34,990 bases of DNA from an uncultured Acidobacteriota bacterium (GCA_903847195.1 CAINCZ010000052.1:1-34990), one strand, 5' to 3'. Shown: positions 7,500 through 18,794, numbered from the stretch's first letter. The notes: a model not told the origin generated them from the sequence alone. Program-made: numbers and translations.

Positions 7500-8594
7500 C
7501 TATCGGCCCAGCAGCTCGTTGAACAGCGCCTCGTACTGCGCGGCGACGGCTTCCCAGCTGTAGCGTTCCGCAACGCGGGCCAGACCACGCCCTTGTAACT
7601 GCGCGCGCAGCCCCTCGTCTGCCAGCAGTTGCCGCATCTTTGCCGCCAAATCATCGGCTTCGAGCTGGTAGGGCAGACCGGCGTCGGCCACGGTCTCGCG
7701 GCCTTCGACGGTGTTCAAATAGAGGAGGGCGTTGCCGGCGGCCATGGCTTCGACCAGCGCCGGATGCGTGCCGCCGATCTCAAAGGCGGTGACGAAAATG
7801 CCCGCGCCCTTCTGCAGCGTCCAGTATCCGTCGCCGTAAACCGCGCCGGTAAAGCGCACGCGCGGGTCGGCGATGGACCTCAAATGAGTAACGTAGGCTT
7901 CGTTATAAGGATTGCCCCCCACCACCACCAGCGGCCAGTCGGTCTCCACCTGGCGGTAGGCGCGAATCACCAGCTCAGGGTTGTTCTCCGGCTCGAGGCG
8001 GCTGACGTAGAGCAGGTAGCGGCCCGCTTCGAGGCCGAACGTCTCGGGCCCGGGCACCTGCGCCGGAACCTCGGCGCCGTAGGCGATCATGCTGGAGCGG
8101 CAGTGGTAGCGGCTGAGGAAGTACTGCTCGATGGAGTCGGAGTCGGTGACGACGCGGCTCGGCGAGTATACGGAAAGCATTTCGCAGAAGAGCAGAAAGG
8201 CTTGGCCTAACCAATTCCATTTTTTGCGTTTGCGGTCGAGGCCATCGACGTTGAGCACGGTCGGCTTGCCGGTCAGACGCGGCAGCCACACCCAGACGCT
8301 GTTGGCGACGTTGCAGGTGAGCACCACGTCGTAGCCGCCGAAGGTGGCGTGCAGGTGGGACAGGCATCCGTGCCAGAGCGTGTCGAAGTGCTTGCTGGAC
8401 AGGCTGGGAATGACGAAGCGGCTGACGCCGGGCGGCAGCAGCAGCTCGTCGCCCGGCTGCGTGAAGCTGCTGAGGCAATAAACCGTGACCTGATGGCCGC
8501 GGCGCGCGAGCCGGGCAGCGAGTTGCTCGGCGAAGGTCTCAAAGCCGCCATAGCGGGACGGAATGCCGCGCGTGCCGAGGATCGCGATCTTCAT
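7500..8594 (-). CDS. DUF1972 / GT4-type glycosyltransferase (probable rhamnosyltransferase)
   Basis: 364 residues from ATG 8594. The N-terminus MKIAILGTRGIPSRYGGFET is the signature of DUF1972 glycosyltransferases, a group that includes capsule rhamnosyltransferases acting on lipid-linked glucose. The C-terminal donor-binding half shows LLYVSRLEPENNPELVIRAY and the family's GGTHPALVEAMAAG motif. It is convergent with the RmlD gene, with 31 bp between the two stops. A TTG 30 bp upstream (8624) is in frame but has no better ribosome site. With a glycosylphosphotransferase and an RmlD homologue nearby, addition of rhamnose as the second sugar is a reasonable inference, not a demonstrated one. 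Confidence 0.85.
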   Translation of the reverse strand: MKIAILGTRGIPSRYGGFETFAEQLAARLARRGHQVTVYCLSSFTQPGDELLLPPGVSRFVIPSLSSKHFDTLWHGCLSHLHATFGGYDVVLTCNVANSVWVWLPRLTGKPTVLNVDGLDRKRKKWNWLGQAFLLFCEMLSVYSPSRVVTDSDSIEQYFLSRYHCRSSMIAYGAEVPAQVPGPETFGLEAGRYLLYVSRLEPENNPELVIRAYRQVETDWPLVVVGGNPYNEAYVTHLRSIADPRVRFTGAVYGDGYWTLQKGAGIFVTAFEIGGTHPALVEAMAAGNALLYLNTVEGRETVADAGLPYQLEADDLAAKMRQLLADEGLRAQLQGRGLARVAERYSWEAVAAQYEALFNELLGR

Positions 8595-9074
8595 CAAGGG
8601 TGTCCGAAATATTCCTAAGTGCAAGCTAACACACCGCTATCGGCAGCGGTGAGAGAAATGGACAGGCCGCCCAGCGCGGCCAACGAGCGGGCGCGGGGCG
8701 GTTTGGGAATGCCGCGAGAACGGCCTTAACCGCTGATTTCAAAATAATTGCGTGCGCCTGCGGGCAGGCCATGAGCGCGGCAGAATATTGTTGACCTCAT
8801 CCGAGGTGCGGGGATACGCTTGCGGGCGTCATCAAACCGGTTGTGCAATGGGAAAACGCGACCTCGACGGCGCCGACGGCCCAATTGCCCGCGTTTCGCC
8901 TGAAGGTCTGCCGGTCGAATCAGCGTTCCGGGTTTTCCCGGAAAGCCGACAGACAAGTGCTGACGGCTGAACCCATGCAGTTCAGCAGCAGACTCGCAGT
9001 AGCGTACATTTGACGGAAACCCATACCACGGCGTCCGCTCGCCCGCACGCGGCGGCGCAGCCCGAGGAGGCACG
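8595..9074. other. 480-bp intergenic region
   Basis: Divergent promoter region of the DUF1972 glycosyltransferase (minus) and the decarboxylase (plus). The only structure I see is a perfect TTCCGGG/CCCGGAA hairpin with a TTTT loop at 8926-8943. Open frames here lack plausible composition or ribosome sites. Confidence 0.5.
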
Positions 9075-10064
9075 ATGAAAGGGAAGATCGCGTTCGAGGA
9101 GCATTTCTCCACCCCGGAAACCCTGATTGATTCGGAAAGACCCCACGGCAACACGCCGATCTGGCCGGAGCTGAAGCACAACCTGCTGGACATGCACGGC
9201 TCGCGCCTCGAGAAGATGGACAAGCTCGGCATCGAAATCTCCGTGCTGTCGCTCAACGCGCCGGTGCTGCAGGCGATGTGGGACACGAAGGCGACGATCG
9301 AGCTGGCCAAGCGTTCAAACGACTTCCTGGCCGAAGTATTGGTGAAGCACCCGAAGCGCTTCCTCGGCTTCGCCGCCCTGCCGATGCAGGACCCGGAGGC
9401 GGCCGCCCAGGAGCTGACCCGCTGCGTGAAAGAGCTGGGCTTCGTCGGCGCGCTGGTCAATGGCTACACCGAGCGCGGCAAGCCGGGCACGGCATTTCAC
9501 TACGACCTGAAGGAATACTGGCCGTTCTGGGCGCAGGTGGAAAAGCTCGATGTGCCGTTCTACCTGCATGCGCGCGACCTGAGCCGCAAGGAGATCTTCG
9601 ATGGGCATCCGTGGCTGCTGACGGCCGCGTGGTCGTTCGGCGTGGAGACCGCGACGCACGCCCTGCGGATGATCTGCAGCGGCCTGTTTGACGCCTATCC
9701 GAAGCTACAGATCATCCTAGGCCATCTCGGCGAGGGCCTGCCCTACACCATCTGGCGCACCGATCACCGCATCGAGAAGGACCCGCGCGGCATCACCATC
9801 AAGAAGAAGGTGAACGACTACTTCCGCCAGAATTTCTGGGCCACCACCAGCGGCAACTTCCACACGCAGACGCTGCTGGATTGCATGTGGGAGCTGGGCG
9901 GCGACCGCATCCTGTTCGCCACCGACTTCCCGTTCGAGGACATGGAAGAGGCCGCCGGATGGCTCGACGGCTGCGACATCAACCCGCACGACAAGCGCAA
10001 GATCGCGCGCGAAAACGCCGTCCGGCTGCTGAAGCTCGACAAGGCGCTGGCCGCGCACGTGTAA
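9075..10064 (+). CDS. Metal-dependent decarboxylase of the amidohydrolase superfamily (resorcylate/dihydroxybenzoate-type)
   Basis: 329 residues; GAGGAGG lies just upstream of ATG 9075. The protein belongs to the Amidohydro_2 (ACMSD-like) group. Metal-site residues match gamma-resorcylate decarboxylase: Glu8 and His10 (AFEEHF), His165 (FYLHARD), His217 with Glu220 (ILGHLGEGLP) and Asp284 (FATDFPFED). ATTSGNFHTQ (residues 256-265) is also typical of this decarboxylase group. Such enzymes remove CO2 from hydroxylated benzoates in the cytosol. No other aromatic-degradation gene is in the window, so the substrate is open; a related hydrolase is possible. Confidence 0.85.
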   Translation: MKGKIAFEEHFSTPETLIDSERPHGNTPIWPELKHNLLDMHGSRLEKMDKLGIEISVLSLNAPVLQAMWDTKATIELAKRSNDFLAEVLVKHPKRFLGFAALPMQDPEAAAQELTRCVKELGFVGALVNGYTERGKPGTAFHYDLKEYWPFWAQVEKLDVPFYLHARDLSRKEIFDGHPWLLTAAWSFGVETATHALRMICSGLFDAYPKLQIILGHLGEGLPYTIWRTDHRIEKDPRGITIKKKVNDYFRQNFWATTSGNFHTQTLLDCMWELGGDRILFATDFPFEDMEEAAGWLDGCDINPHDKRKIARENAVRLLKLDKALAAHV

Positions 10065-10181
10065 GAATGTAAGACGGTGGCGCCGGGGCCCGTCGCAAGA
10101 TGGGCCCCGCGCCGCAGCCATGGGCCACAGCAGTATCACCGTCGGCGCCGCACGAGCTGAAAGCGGGCGAGGAGCGCGGAG

Positions 10182-10292
10182 ATGGGTTGCTTGCTGGTTG
10201 TTCTTGGAGTGTTGTGTTTGATCTTCGGCTGGCCGTGGGGCGCGCTGGTGGGCGCGATCTTGATGCTGGCCGGGGTGATTATGTGGAAGTAG
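10182..10292 (+). CDS. 36-residue hydrophobic membrane peptide
   Basis: A short frame starting MGCLLVVLGVLCLIFGWPWG and ending in VIMWK. It forms two hydrophobic stretches split by a GWPWG turn, enough for a helical hairpin in the membrane. AGGAG lies eight bases before the ATG, and a Rho-independent terminator follows at 10349-10380, so it looks like an independent small gene downstream of the decarboxylase. I do not recognise the family. Confidence 0.5.
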   Translation: MGCLLVVLGVLCLIFGWPWGALVGAILMLAGVIMWK

Positions 10293-10348
10293 CAACGTCC
10301 CTGCTCTCATGGTTGAGGGCGAGGTATGGGATTGTATGGTTGGATGGG

Positions 10349-10380
10349 ACCCAGGCTTGAGGCCTGGGTTTTTGTGTTTT
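10349..10380 (+). terminator. Rho-independent terminator
   Basis: ACCCAGGC (10349-10356) pairs with GCCTGGGT (10362-10369) around TTGAG, followed by TTTTTGTGTTTT. It would end the transcript of the small membrane peptide and perhaps of the decarboxylase. Confidence 0.8.
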
Positions 10381-10396
10381 GGGGGCGATGGCTCAA

Positions 10397-10426
10397 CCCA
10401 CATCTGCCAAAGCCGGCAGATGTGGG
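10397..10426. repeat. Palindromic repeat, CCCACATCTGCC type
   Basis: CCCACATCTGCC and GGCAGATGTGGG pair perfectly over 12 bp around AAAGCC. The tail is GGGGCACCTG. Relatives are at 18224, 18795 and 19944. Confidence 0.8.
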
Positions 10427-10452
10427 GCACCTGACACCTGGAGAGTCAAAAG

Positions 10453-10492
10453 CCCCAGGTTAGCGCCGAAAGACACGGCGCGAAACCTGGGG
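10453..10492. repeat. Palindromic repeat, CCCCAGGTT type
   Basis: CCCCAGGTTAGCGCC pairs with GGCGCGAAACCTGGGG with small defects, followed by the tail CACCCGGC. A near-identical element lies at 22982-23019. It sits 21 bp beyond the kinase stop. Confidence 0.75.
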
Positions 10493-10513
10493 CACCCGGC
10501 ACTTGGAAAATGC

Positions 10514-12949
10514 CTAGTTGGCGGCTTTCGGCGCCGCCATGCACTCCTGCACCTTCGCCAGCAGTCCGGCACGGGAAAAAGGCTTCTGAAGGAACATGGT
10601 GTTTTCTTCCAGCACGCCGTGGTGGACGATGGCATTGGCGGTGTAGCCCGACATAAAAATCACCCGGGTCCTGCCACCCAGGGCGAGCACGGCGTCGGCC
10701 AGGTCGCGGCCACTGCAATCCTTGAGAATCACGTCGGTGAGAAGAATGTCGAAGCCGTCCGGATGGGCGCGCACCAGTTCCAGGGCCTCCGCGCATGACT
10801 CGGCGGAGAGGACGCGGTGGCCCTCCAGGGCGAGGAATTCCGAAATGACCAGCCTGATGGGGTGTTCGTCCTCGACCACCAGGATGGAATATCCAGTGGC
10901 GGCCGGCACGTAAGGCGCGGCAGCAACAGCGTCCAGCTGAGGCATGTCGACCGCCGATACGGGAAGGTAAATCTTGAAGCAAGTGCCCTGGCCGGGCTCG
11001 CTATAGACCCAGATGAATCCGCCATTCTGCTTGACGATGCCGTAGACCATGGCGAGCCCCAACCCGGTGCCTTTGCCCGCTTCCTTGGTGGTGAAGAAGG
11101 GCTCAAACATATTGGCCTTGGTTGCTTCATCCATGCCCTCGCCGGTATCGGTCACGGCCAGCATCACGTACTTGCCGGGTTCGACCAGCGGATGAGACTG
11201 CCGGTATTCATCGCCCAGCTCGCAGTTGGCCGCTTCGAGCGTGAGTTTGCCTCCGCGCGGCATGGCATCGCGCGAATTGACGGCGAGGTTCATGATGATC
11301 TGTTCGATCTGCGATCTGTCCACCTTGATGGGCCATGGGGTTTCGGCCAGCGACAAAGTGACCTCGATGTTCTCACCCACTAGGCGCGAGACCATCTCGC
11401 CGAAGCCGCGCAGGATGACGTCCATGGTGGTGACCTTGGGCTGATAGATCTGCTTGCGGCTGAAGGCCAGCAACTGGCCGGTCAGTTCGGCGGCGCGCTG
11501 GGCGGAGCGAAGGATTTCCCGGGTTCGCTTCAGGGGCTCGTCATGCAGCTCCAGGGTCAACATCTCGGTCTGGGCAGAAATGACCATGAGCAGGTTGTTG
11601 AAGTCGTGAGCAACTCCGCCGGCGAGGCGGCCCAGGGATTCGAGTTTTTGCGCCTGTAGCAGCTGGGCTTCCAGCGAGAGGCGCTGCGCGTGCTCGGCCT
11701 CGGCCTGGCGGCGGTGGACGATCGCCTGAAGCCCGCGGGAGATATCGTCGGCCAGCTTGGTCAGCAAGGCGACTTCCGATTCGCTATAGGCGTGGACCTG
11801 GCGGGAGTAAACCGCGAGCGCCGCCTGGGTTTCCCCTTCAAACCTGAGCGGCAAGGCAATCGCCGAGCGCAGGCCGTATGCGTCGGCGAGCTCCATCCAA
11901 GCGGTGACGCCGTTTGGCCGATGCATGTCCGGGACAACGCAGACGGACTCTCCGCGCAAGACGCGCGACAAAGGCCCGCGGCCCAAAGGGTGCTGTTCGT
12001 CCCAACTCAAGGTGGTCCGGGAGAGCAGTTCCACAGCCGCTCCGCACGAAGCGCGAACGCGAACGGAACGGGCGGGGTCATCTTCGCGCGAGCCGACCCA
12101 GACGAGGTCGTAGTTGCCTTCTTCGGCCATGCATTTGACGATTGCCTGATAGGCCGCATCCTCGTTGGGCGCATTGGCCAGAGCCGCCTGCACGGCGTTG
12201 ATCGCCCGCAGGGCGAAGTTCAAGCAACGCAGTTCCTCGGTGGCGCGCGCGCGGTCCGTGACGTCGATGTCGCATTGCAGGATGGAGCCCGTTTGGGCGT
12301 CCATCGCCCATGAGCTCTCAACAATCAACTGGCTGCCATCCTTGTGGCAGCGCAGCAGGCGGCCCTTCCAGCGACCATCCCGCTTCAATTCGGCATCGAC
12401 CGTGGCCCGGGCATCGGAGAGATCGGGGTGGACGGTTTGCAGCAAATGGCTGGCATCCTCACCCCGCGCTTCATCTTGCGTCCAGCCGTACATGCGTTCG
12501 GCGCCCTTTTGCCAGCGGAGGATGCGGTGCTGCGAGTCGGTGGTGAAGTTGGACTGGGTGGCGAGTTCCAGCAGCTTATGCTGGGTGCGCACGAAGGACT
12601 CGCGGCGACGCCGGTCGCGATCAATCCACCACGAAGCGGCGACCAGAACCACGACGAAAACCAGCTGCGGCAGAGCTTCATTCCATGACGTGCTGAACAC
12701 ATACAGCGGGGGCGTAACAAAGTAGTCGACCGCGAGGGCCGACAGGACAGTTGCCAGCACCGCCGGGCGTAGCCCGCTATACCAGAGAACGAAAAGCACG
12801 CAGGGAAAGAAAAGCAGGAAAGGAGCACGCTGGCTTATCGGCCGGGTGACGATGGAAATGACAGTGCAAAAGGAAACGATCCCGATGGCAACGAGGTAGG
12901 AATTGAGGGTCTTGCGGACTTGGGGGGCCTTTCCAGAATAGTGGGACAT
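10514..12949 (-). CDS. Hybrid sensor histidine kinase (membrane-PAS-GAF-HisKA-HATPase-receiver)
   Basis: 811 residues. Residues 15-110 form membrane helices of the DUF4118 (KdpD-like) type. A PAS domain follows (about 125-235, ending in a DVTDRARATEEL linker) and then a GAF domain (about 250-405). The dimerisation box LGRLAGGVAHDFNN carries His448. The ATPase domain shows the N box (IIMNLAVNSRDAM), DTGEGM and GKGTGLGLAMVYGI. The C-terminal receiver (about 688-805) is intact: Glu693/Asp694, phospho-acceptor Asp739, Ser767 and Lys789. The GGVAHDFNN box is typical of kinases whose receiver is the end point or hands phosphate to a separate regulator. No partner regulator is adjacent and the signal is unknown; DUF4118 and GAF domains suggest a small ligand or redox cue. 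Confidence 0.92.
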   Translation of the reverse strand: MSHYSGKAPQVRKTLNSYLVAIGIVSFCTVISIVTRPISQRAPFLLFFPCVLFVLWYSGLRPAVLATVLSALAVDYFVTPPLYVFSTSWNEALPQLVFVVVLVAASWWIDRDRRRRESFVRTQHKLLELATQSNFTTDSQHRILRWQKGAERMYGWTQDEARGEDASHLLQTVHPDLSDARATVDAELKRDGRWKGRLLRCHKDGSQLIVESSWAMDAQTGSILQCDIDVTDRARATEELRCLNFALRAINAVQAALANAPNEDAAYQAIVKCMAEEGNYDLVWVGSREDDPARSVRVRASCGAAVELLSRTTLSWDEQHPLGRGPLSRVLRGESVCVVPDMHRPNGVTAWMELADAYGLRSAIALPLRFEGETQAALAVYSRQVHAYSESEVALLTKLADDISRGLQAIVHRRQAEAEHAQRLSLEAQLLQAQKLESLGRLAGGVAHDFNNLLMVISAQTEMLTLELHDEPLKRTREILRSAQRAAELTGQLLAFSRKQIYQPKVTTMDVILRGFGEMVSRLVGENIEVTLSLAETPWPIKVDRSQIEQIIMNLAVNSRDAMPRGGKLTLEAANCELGDEYRQSHPLVEPGKYVMLAVTDTGEGMDEATKANMFEPFFTTKEAGKGTGLGLAMVYGIVKQNGGFIWVYSEPGQGTCFKIYLPVSAVDMPQLDAVAAAPYVPAATGYSILVVEDEHPIRLVISEFLALEGHRVLSAESCAEALELVRAHPDGFDILLTDVILKDCSGRDLADAVLALGGRTRVIFMSGYTANAIVHHGVLEENTMFLQKPFSRAGLLAKVQECMAAPKAAN

Positions 12950-13102
12950 AACGTCTCTCTGGCCGACAAACGTGAGGAGAACATAGAGACTTTAGCACAC
13001 TAATTTCTTCGCGTTTGCAGGCATGGGTGAAGCGTGACCTAAAAGTCCATTATAGGCCGGGTTGAATTGAGGCTGGCGGGATTGAAGAACACAGGGAACA
13101 TG

Positions 13103-13138
13103 CCCACCTTGGCGCCCCAGAGCGGGCGCGAAGGTGGG
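13103..13138. repeat. Palindromic repeat, CCCACCTT type
   Basis: CCCACCTTGGCGCCC pairs with GGGCGCGAAGGTGGG with one mismatch, followed by GGAACCTGG. It is part of the same hairpin family as the other intergenic repeats. Confidence 0.65.
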
Positions 13139-13177
13139 GAACCTGGCTCAGGTTGACCCCGCTGGAGATTTTTGGAT

Positions 13178-13209
13178 AAAGAAAACCGCGGGTCGGGTGA
13201 CCCGCGGTT
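13178..13209 (-). terminator. Rho-independent terminator of rpsA
   Basis: AACCGCGGGT and ACCCGCGGTT form a perfect 10-bp stem with a 6-base loop. On the minus strand the stem is followed by a T-rich TTCTTTA. It lies about 60 bp beyond the rpsA stop. Confidence 0.8.
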
Positions 13210-13268
13210 GAGTTATTTCAGAGGAACCAGTACATACTGCCGCGCGGAGTTGCCGCCGCGCCTGACGA

Positions 13269-15251
13269 TTACTGCCCGCGCTTCCAATTCATCAACTCGC
13301 CCAGGGTAGCGCTGGAGCCGTCGCTGTGCTGCTTGTAGTTCTCGACCTCGTGCCGGCTGGCTTCTTCGCCGACGGCGCGGATGGAGAGGCCGACCTTTTT
13401 CTCGGCCGGGTTCATCTTGATGATCTTGAACTCGTAGTCGTTGCCGGGTTCAAGCTGCATCGGCTGCTGGTTGGCGTCGGTGGCCTCGGAGTTGTGGCAG
13501 AGGCCTTCGACTCCCTCAGCGATCTCGACGAAAGCGCCGAAGCTGGCGACGCGGAGTACCTTGCCGTGAACCACGTCGTTGACGCGGTGGTTCTGGAAGA
13601 AGGTATCCCAAACGTCGGGCTCAAGCTGCTTGACGCCGAGCGAGAGGCGGCGATTTTCCGGCTCGATGGCCAGCACCTGCGCCTTGACGCGGTCACCCTT
13701 TTTCAGCACTTCGGAAGGATGCTTGACGCGCTTGGTCCAGCTCAGGTTGCTGACGTGCACGAGGCCGTCGATGCCGTCTTCGATTTCGATGAAGGCGCCG
13801 AAGTCGGTGAGGTTGCGCACGCGGCCTTCGACGGTGGAGCCGATCGGATACTTGTCGTGCAGCGACTCCCACGGGTTGGTCTCAAGCTGCTTGAGGCCGA
13901 GGGAGATGCGGCGTTCCTGGGGATTGACGTTGAGCACCACGGTCTCAAGGGTGTCGCCGACGTTGACGATCTTCGAGGGGTGCTTCATGCGCTTGGACCA
14001 GGTCATTTCGCTGACGTGGACCAGGCCTTCGATGCCCTGCTCGAGTTCGACGAACGCACCGTAGTCGGTGACGCTGATGACGCGGCCGCGGACGTGGGCG
14101 CCGATCGGGTAACGCTCGGCGGCGTCGAGCCACGGATCAGGCGTGAGCTGCTTGAAGCCGAGAGAGACGCGCTGCTTGTCCTTGTCGAACTTGAGAACCT
14201 TGACCTGGATGTGGTCGCCGACCTGAACGAGATCGCGGGGATGCGTGAGGCGTCCCCAGCTCATGTCGGTGATGTGCAGCAGGCCGTCGATGCCGCCGAG
14301 GTCCACGAACGCACCGTAGTCGGTCAGGTTCTTGACCACGCCGGTCAGCACCGCACCTTCGTGCAGGCTTTCGAGAGTCAGGCCGCGCTTCTCCGAGACT
14401 TCCTCTTCGAGGAGCTGCTTGCGCGAAACGACAATGTTGCCCCGCTTCTTGTTGAGCTTGATGACGCGGACTTCAAAGCTCTGGGCGCGCAAACCTTCGA
14501 GGTTGCGCACCGGGCGGAGGTCCACCTGCGAGCCGGGCAGGAAGGCACGGGCACCGAGGATGTCCACGGTGAGTCCGCCCTTGATGCGCTCGACGACGCT
14601 GGCCTTGATGGGGGTCTTGTCGTTGTAAGCCTTGTCGATCTCGTCCCAGGCGCGCAGACGCTGCGCACGCTGGTGGCTGAGCCGGATGTAGCCCTCTTCC
14701 GTCTCGCCCTTGTCGACCATGACATCGATTTCCTGGCCCGGCTGCACGGTGACAACACCGTCGGGACCAGTGACTTCGGAGATCGGCACCATGCCTTCCG
14801 ACTTCTGGCCGATGTCAACTACGACTTGGGTGGCGGTAACCTTCAGGACTGTGCCCTTGATGACGCGCTCTTCTCCGCTGGCCTGTTCGGGCTCGGGATT
14901 GGAGTACGCTTCCAAGGCGGTGGCGAAATCCATCGACTCCATGCCGCCCTTGTCGTCGTCGTCGCTCATGTCGAACGTTTCGACTTCAGGTTCGGGCTCG
15001 GGCTGAGGAATGGGTTCCGGCGTGTTGGGTTCGAGGTTCATGGGCGTATCGGAGGTTGTGAGTTCAGTAGACGTAGGAGCACCCTGCAAGGAAGAATGAA
15101 GTTCAGAACTTGTGGTCGGCGCGGATTCCGGAGCCCGGTGTTCGCTCGCCAAGGAAGGCGGCGCAGGTTGCGACGCGGAACCTGTATCGATCGGGGCCGG
15201 CGTTTCGGGAGCGCCGGAGTCGGCGCGGTTATTATCTTCGTACAAAAGCAT
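13269..15251 (-). CDS. rpsA: 30S ribosomal protein S1 with long acidic N-terminal extension
   Basis: 660 residues from ATG 15251 (GGCGGA six bases upstream; an in-frame GTG at 15266 is the alternative). Six S1 RNA-binding domains follow one another from about residue 129 to 630. Each starts with a G-x-V motif (IKGTVLKV, IKASVVER, LTGVVKNL, VRGRVISV, VEGRVRNL, VHGKVLRV) and several carry DYGAFV or DFGAFI. S1 binds mRNA on the small subunit and aids initiation on structured or weakly ribosome-bound messages. The first 125 residues are low complexity: Pro/Ser/Thr/Glu-rich and then an acidic SDDDDKGG. E. coli S1 (557 residues) lacks this extension. A near-consensus promoter and a structured leader lie upstream. 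Confidence 0.93.
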   Translation of the reverse strand: MLLYEDNNRADSGAPETPAPIDTGSASQPAPPSLASEHRAPESAPTTSSELHSSLQGAPTSTELTTSDTPMNLEPNTPEPIPQPEPEPEVETFDMSDDDDKGGMESMDFATALEAYSNPEPEQASGEERVIKGTVLKVTATQVVVDIGQKSEGMVPISEVTGPDGVVTVQPGQEIDVMVDKGETEEGYIRLSHQRAQRLRAWDEIDKAYNDKTPIKASVVERIKGGLTVDILGARAFLPGSQVDLRPVRNLEGLRAQSFEVRVIKLNKKRGNIVVSRKQLLEEEVSEKRGLTLESLHEGAVLTGVVKNLTDYGAFVDLGGIDGLLHITDMSWGRLTHPRDLVQVGDHIQVKVLKFDKDKQRVSLGFKQLTPDPWLDAAERYPIGAHVRGRVISVTDYGAFVELEQGIEGLVHVSEMTWSKRMKHPSKIVNVGDTLETVVLNVNPQERRISLGLKQLETNPWESLHDKYPIGSTVEGRVRNLTDFGAFIEIEDGIDGLVHVSNLSWTKRVKHPSEVLKKGDRVKAQVLAIEPENRRLSLGVKQLEPDVWDTFFQNHRVNDVVHGKVLRVASFGAFVEIAEGVEGLCHNSEATDANQQPMQLEPGNDYEFKIIKMNPAEKKVGLSIRAVGEEASRHEVENYKQHSDGSSATLGELMNWKRGQ

Positions 15252-15395
15252 TTCTGTTCCGCCCACTGACCGTTGTTAAGTCGTGGGCACCGTCAAATGA
15301 GACTGCTGGCTTAAAGCCTTTGATCCAACGGATCGCCCGGCTAGCGGGCAAGGATTGAAGACCAGCGGTCGGCGCTCGGGGACACCCCGAGGGGC
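15252..15395 (-). promoter_or_regulatory. Structured 5' leader of rpsA
   Basis: From the predicted transcription start near 15395 to the ATG is about 145 nt. The leader opens with a perfect CTCGGGG/CCCCGAG hairpin (15376-15392) and also contains GATCC-GTT-GGATC. Autogenous control of rpsA through its leader is known in E. coli. A similar role here is inference. Confidence 0.5.
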
Positions 15396-15401
15396 ATATC
15401 G

Positions 15402-15430
15402 ACTATAACAATCTCAATCTGAGGTGTCAA
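15402..15430 (-). promoter_or_regulatory. Near-consensus housekeeping promoter of rpsA
   Basis: On the minus strand TTGACA (15430-15425), a 17-base spacer and TATAGT (15407-15402). This is the best sigma-70-type promoter in the window and fits a highly expressed ribosomal gene. Confidence 0.85.
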
Positions 15431-15523
15431 TCCGGGAACGGGCGGCGCGAAGAGCGACCACCATGCGGGACGGGGTCGGAATGTTCGGCTGAAGAAAACA
15501 AAGGTTGTGCTAGCCTGTGGCGC

Positions 15524-16006
15524 ATGGACTACCTCTGGACACCGTGGCGCTACAGCTATGTGAGCACGACCGACAGGGCCAAGGAGTGTGTTTTCTGCCA
15601 CAAGCCGGAGGGTGACGACCGCAGGAACTGCATCGTGCACCGGGCCGCGCACTGCTTCGTGGTGCTGAATATCTTTCCTTATACGTCGGGGCACGTGATG
15701 GTGGTGCCTTATACCCACGTGGATGCGCTCGAGAAGTTGTCGCTGGAGGCGGCGACGGAGATGATGGCGCTGTCGCGGCGGATGGAGGGGATTCTGCGGC
15801 GGATGTACTCGCCCGATGGCATCAACCTGGGGATGAACATCGGCAAGGCGGCGGGCGCGGGAGTGGCGGGACACATCCACATGCACGTGCTGCCGCGCTG
15901 GGTGGCCGACGCGAACTTCATGACCACGGTGGCCGAGACGCGGGTGCTGCCGGAGACGCTGGACCAGACTTGGGAGCGGATGCGGGCGGAGTTCGAAGCA
16001 AAATAG
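15524..16006 (+). CDS. HIT-domain nucleotide hydrolase/phosphorylase
   Basis: 160 residues. The histidine-triad motif is GHIHMHVLPRW, with His117, His119 and His121; the middle histidines form the nucleotidyl-transfer site. The N-terminus MDYLWTPWRYSYV and the Cys22-x-x-Cys25 pair are typical of the Ap4A-phosphorylase/Fhit-like bacterial group that may bind zinc. Likely substrates are dinucleoside polyphosphates or adenylated compounds in the cytosol. It is divergent from rpsA and convergent with ligA, with nine bases between the stops. The exact substrate is unknown. Confidence 0.88.
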   Translation: MDYLWTPWRYSYVSTTDRAKECVFCHKPEGDDRRNCIVHRAAHCFVVLNIFPYTSGHVMVVPYTHVDALEKLSLEAATEMMALSRRMEGILRRMYSPDGINLGMNIGKAAGAGVAGHIHMHVLPRWVADANFMTTVAETRVLPETLDQTWERMRAEFEAK

Positions 16007-16015
16007 CGACTGGCC

Positions 16016-18626
<2,611 letters not shown>

Positions 18627-18740
18627 GAGTTAAAGGAGAATATCCATTGCTCGTTTCTCCGTCTCGACGAATTCCTTGTCTACAGAAAGTCCAATATTAC
18701 ACCCAGTACTGTGCAGCCAACGGAGGGCCTGACTAACGAA

Positions 18741-18770
18741 CAGCAGATCCTTCGCTTCGCTCAGGATGAC
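18741..18770 (-). repeat. GTCATCC repeat core, inverted copy
   Basis: The reverse complement reads GTCATCCTGAGCGAAGCGAA followed by GGATCTGCTG, matching 1671 and 2927. Confidence 0.65.
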
Positions 18771-18794
18771 CCGGCAGGTTGGACGCAACGAAAA

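Larger units (their letters stand above)
12950..13268. other. 319-bp intergenic region
   Basis: Upstream region of the histidine kinase and downstream region of rpsA, both on the minus strand. It holds a palindromic repeat (13103-13138) and the rpsA terminator (13178-13209). No gene seen. Confidence 0.6.

Noticed and set aside
13326..15269. Plus-strand open frame of 647 codons antisense to rpsA
   Set aside because: Shadow of the S1 gene; its repeats mirror the S1 domains.
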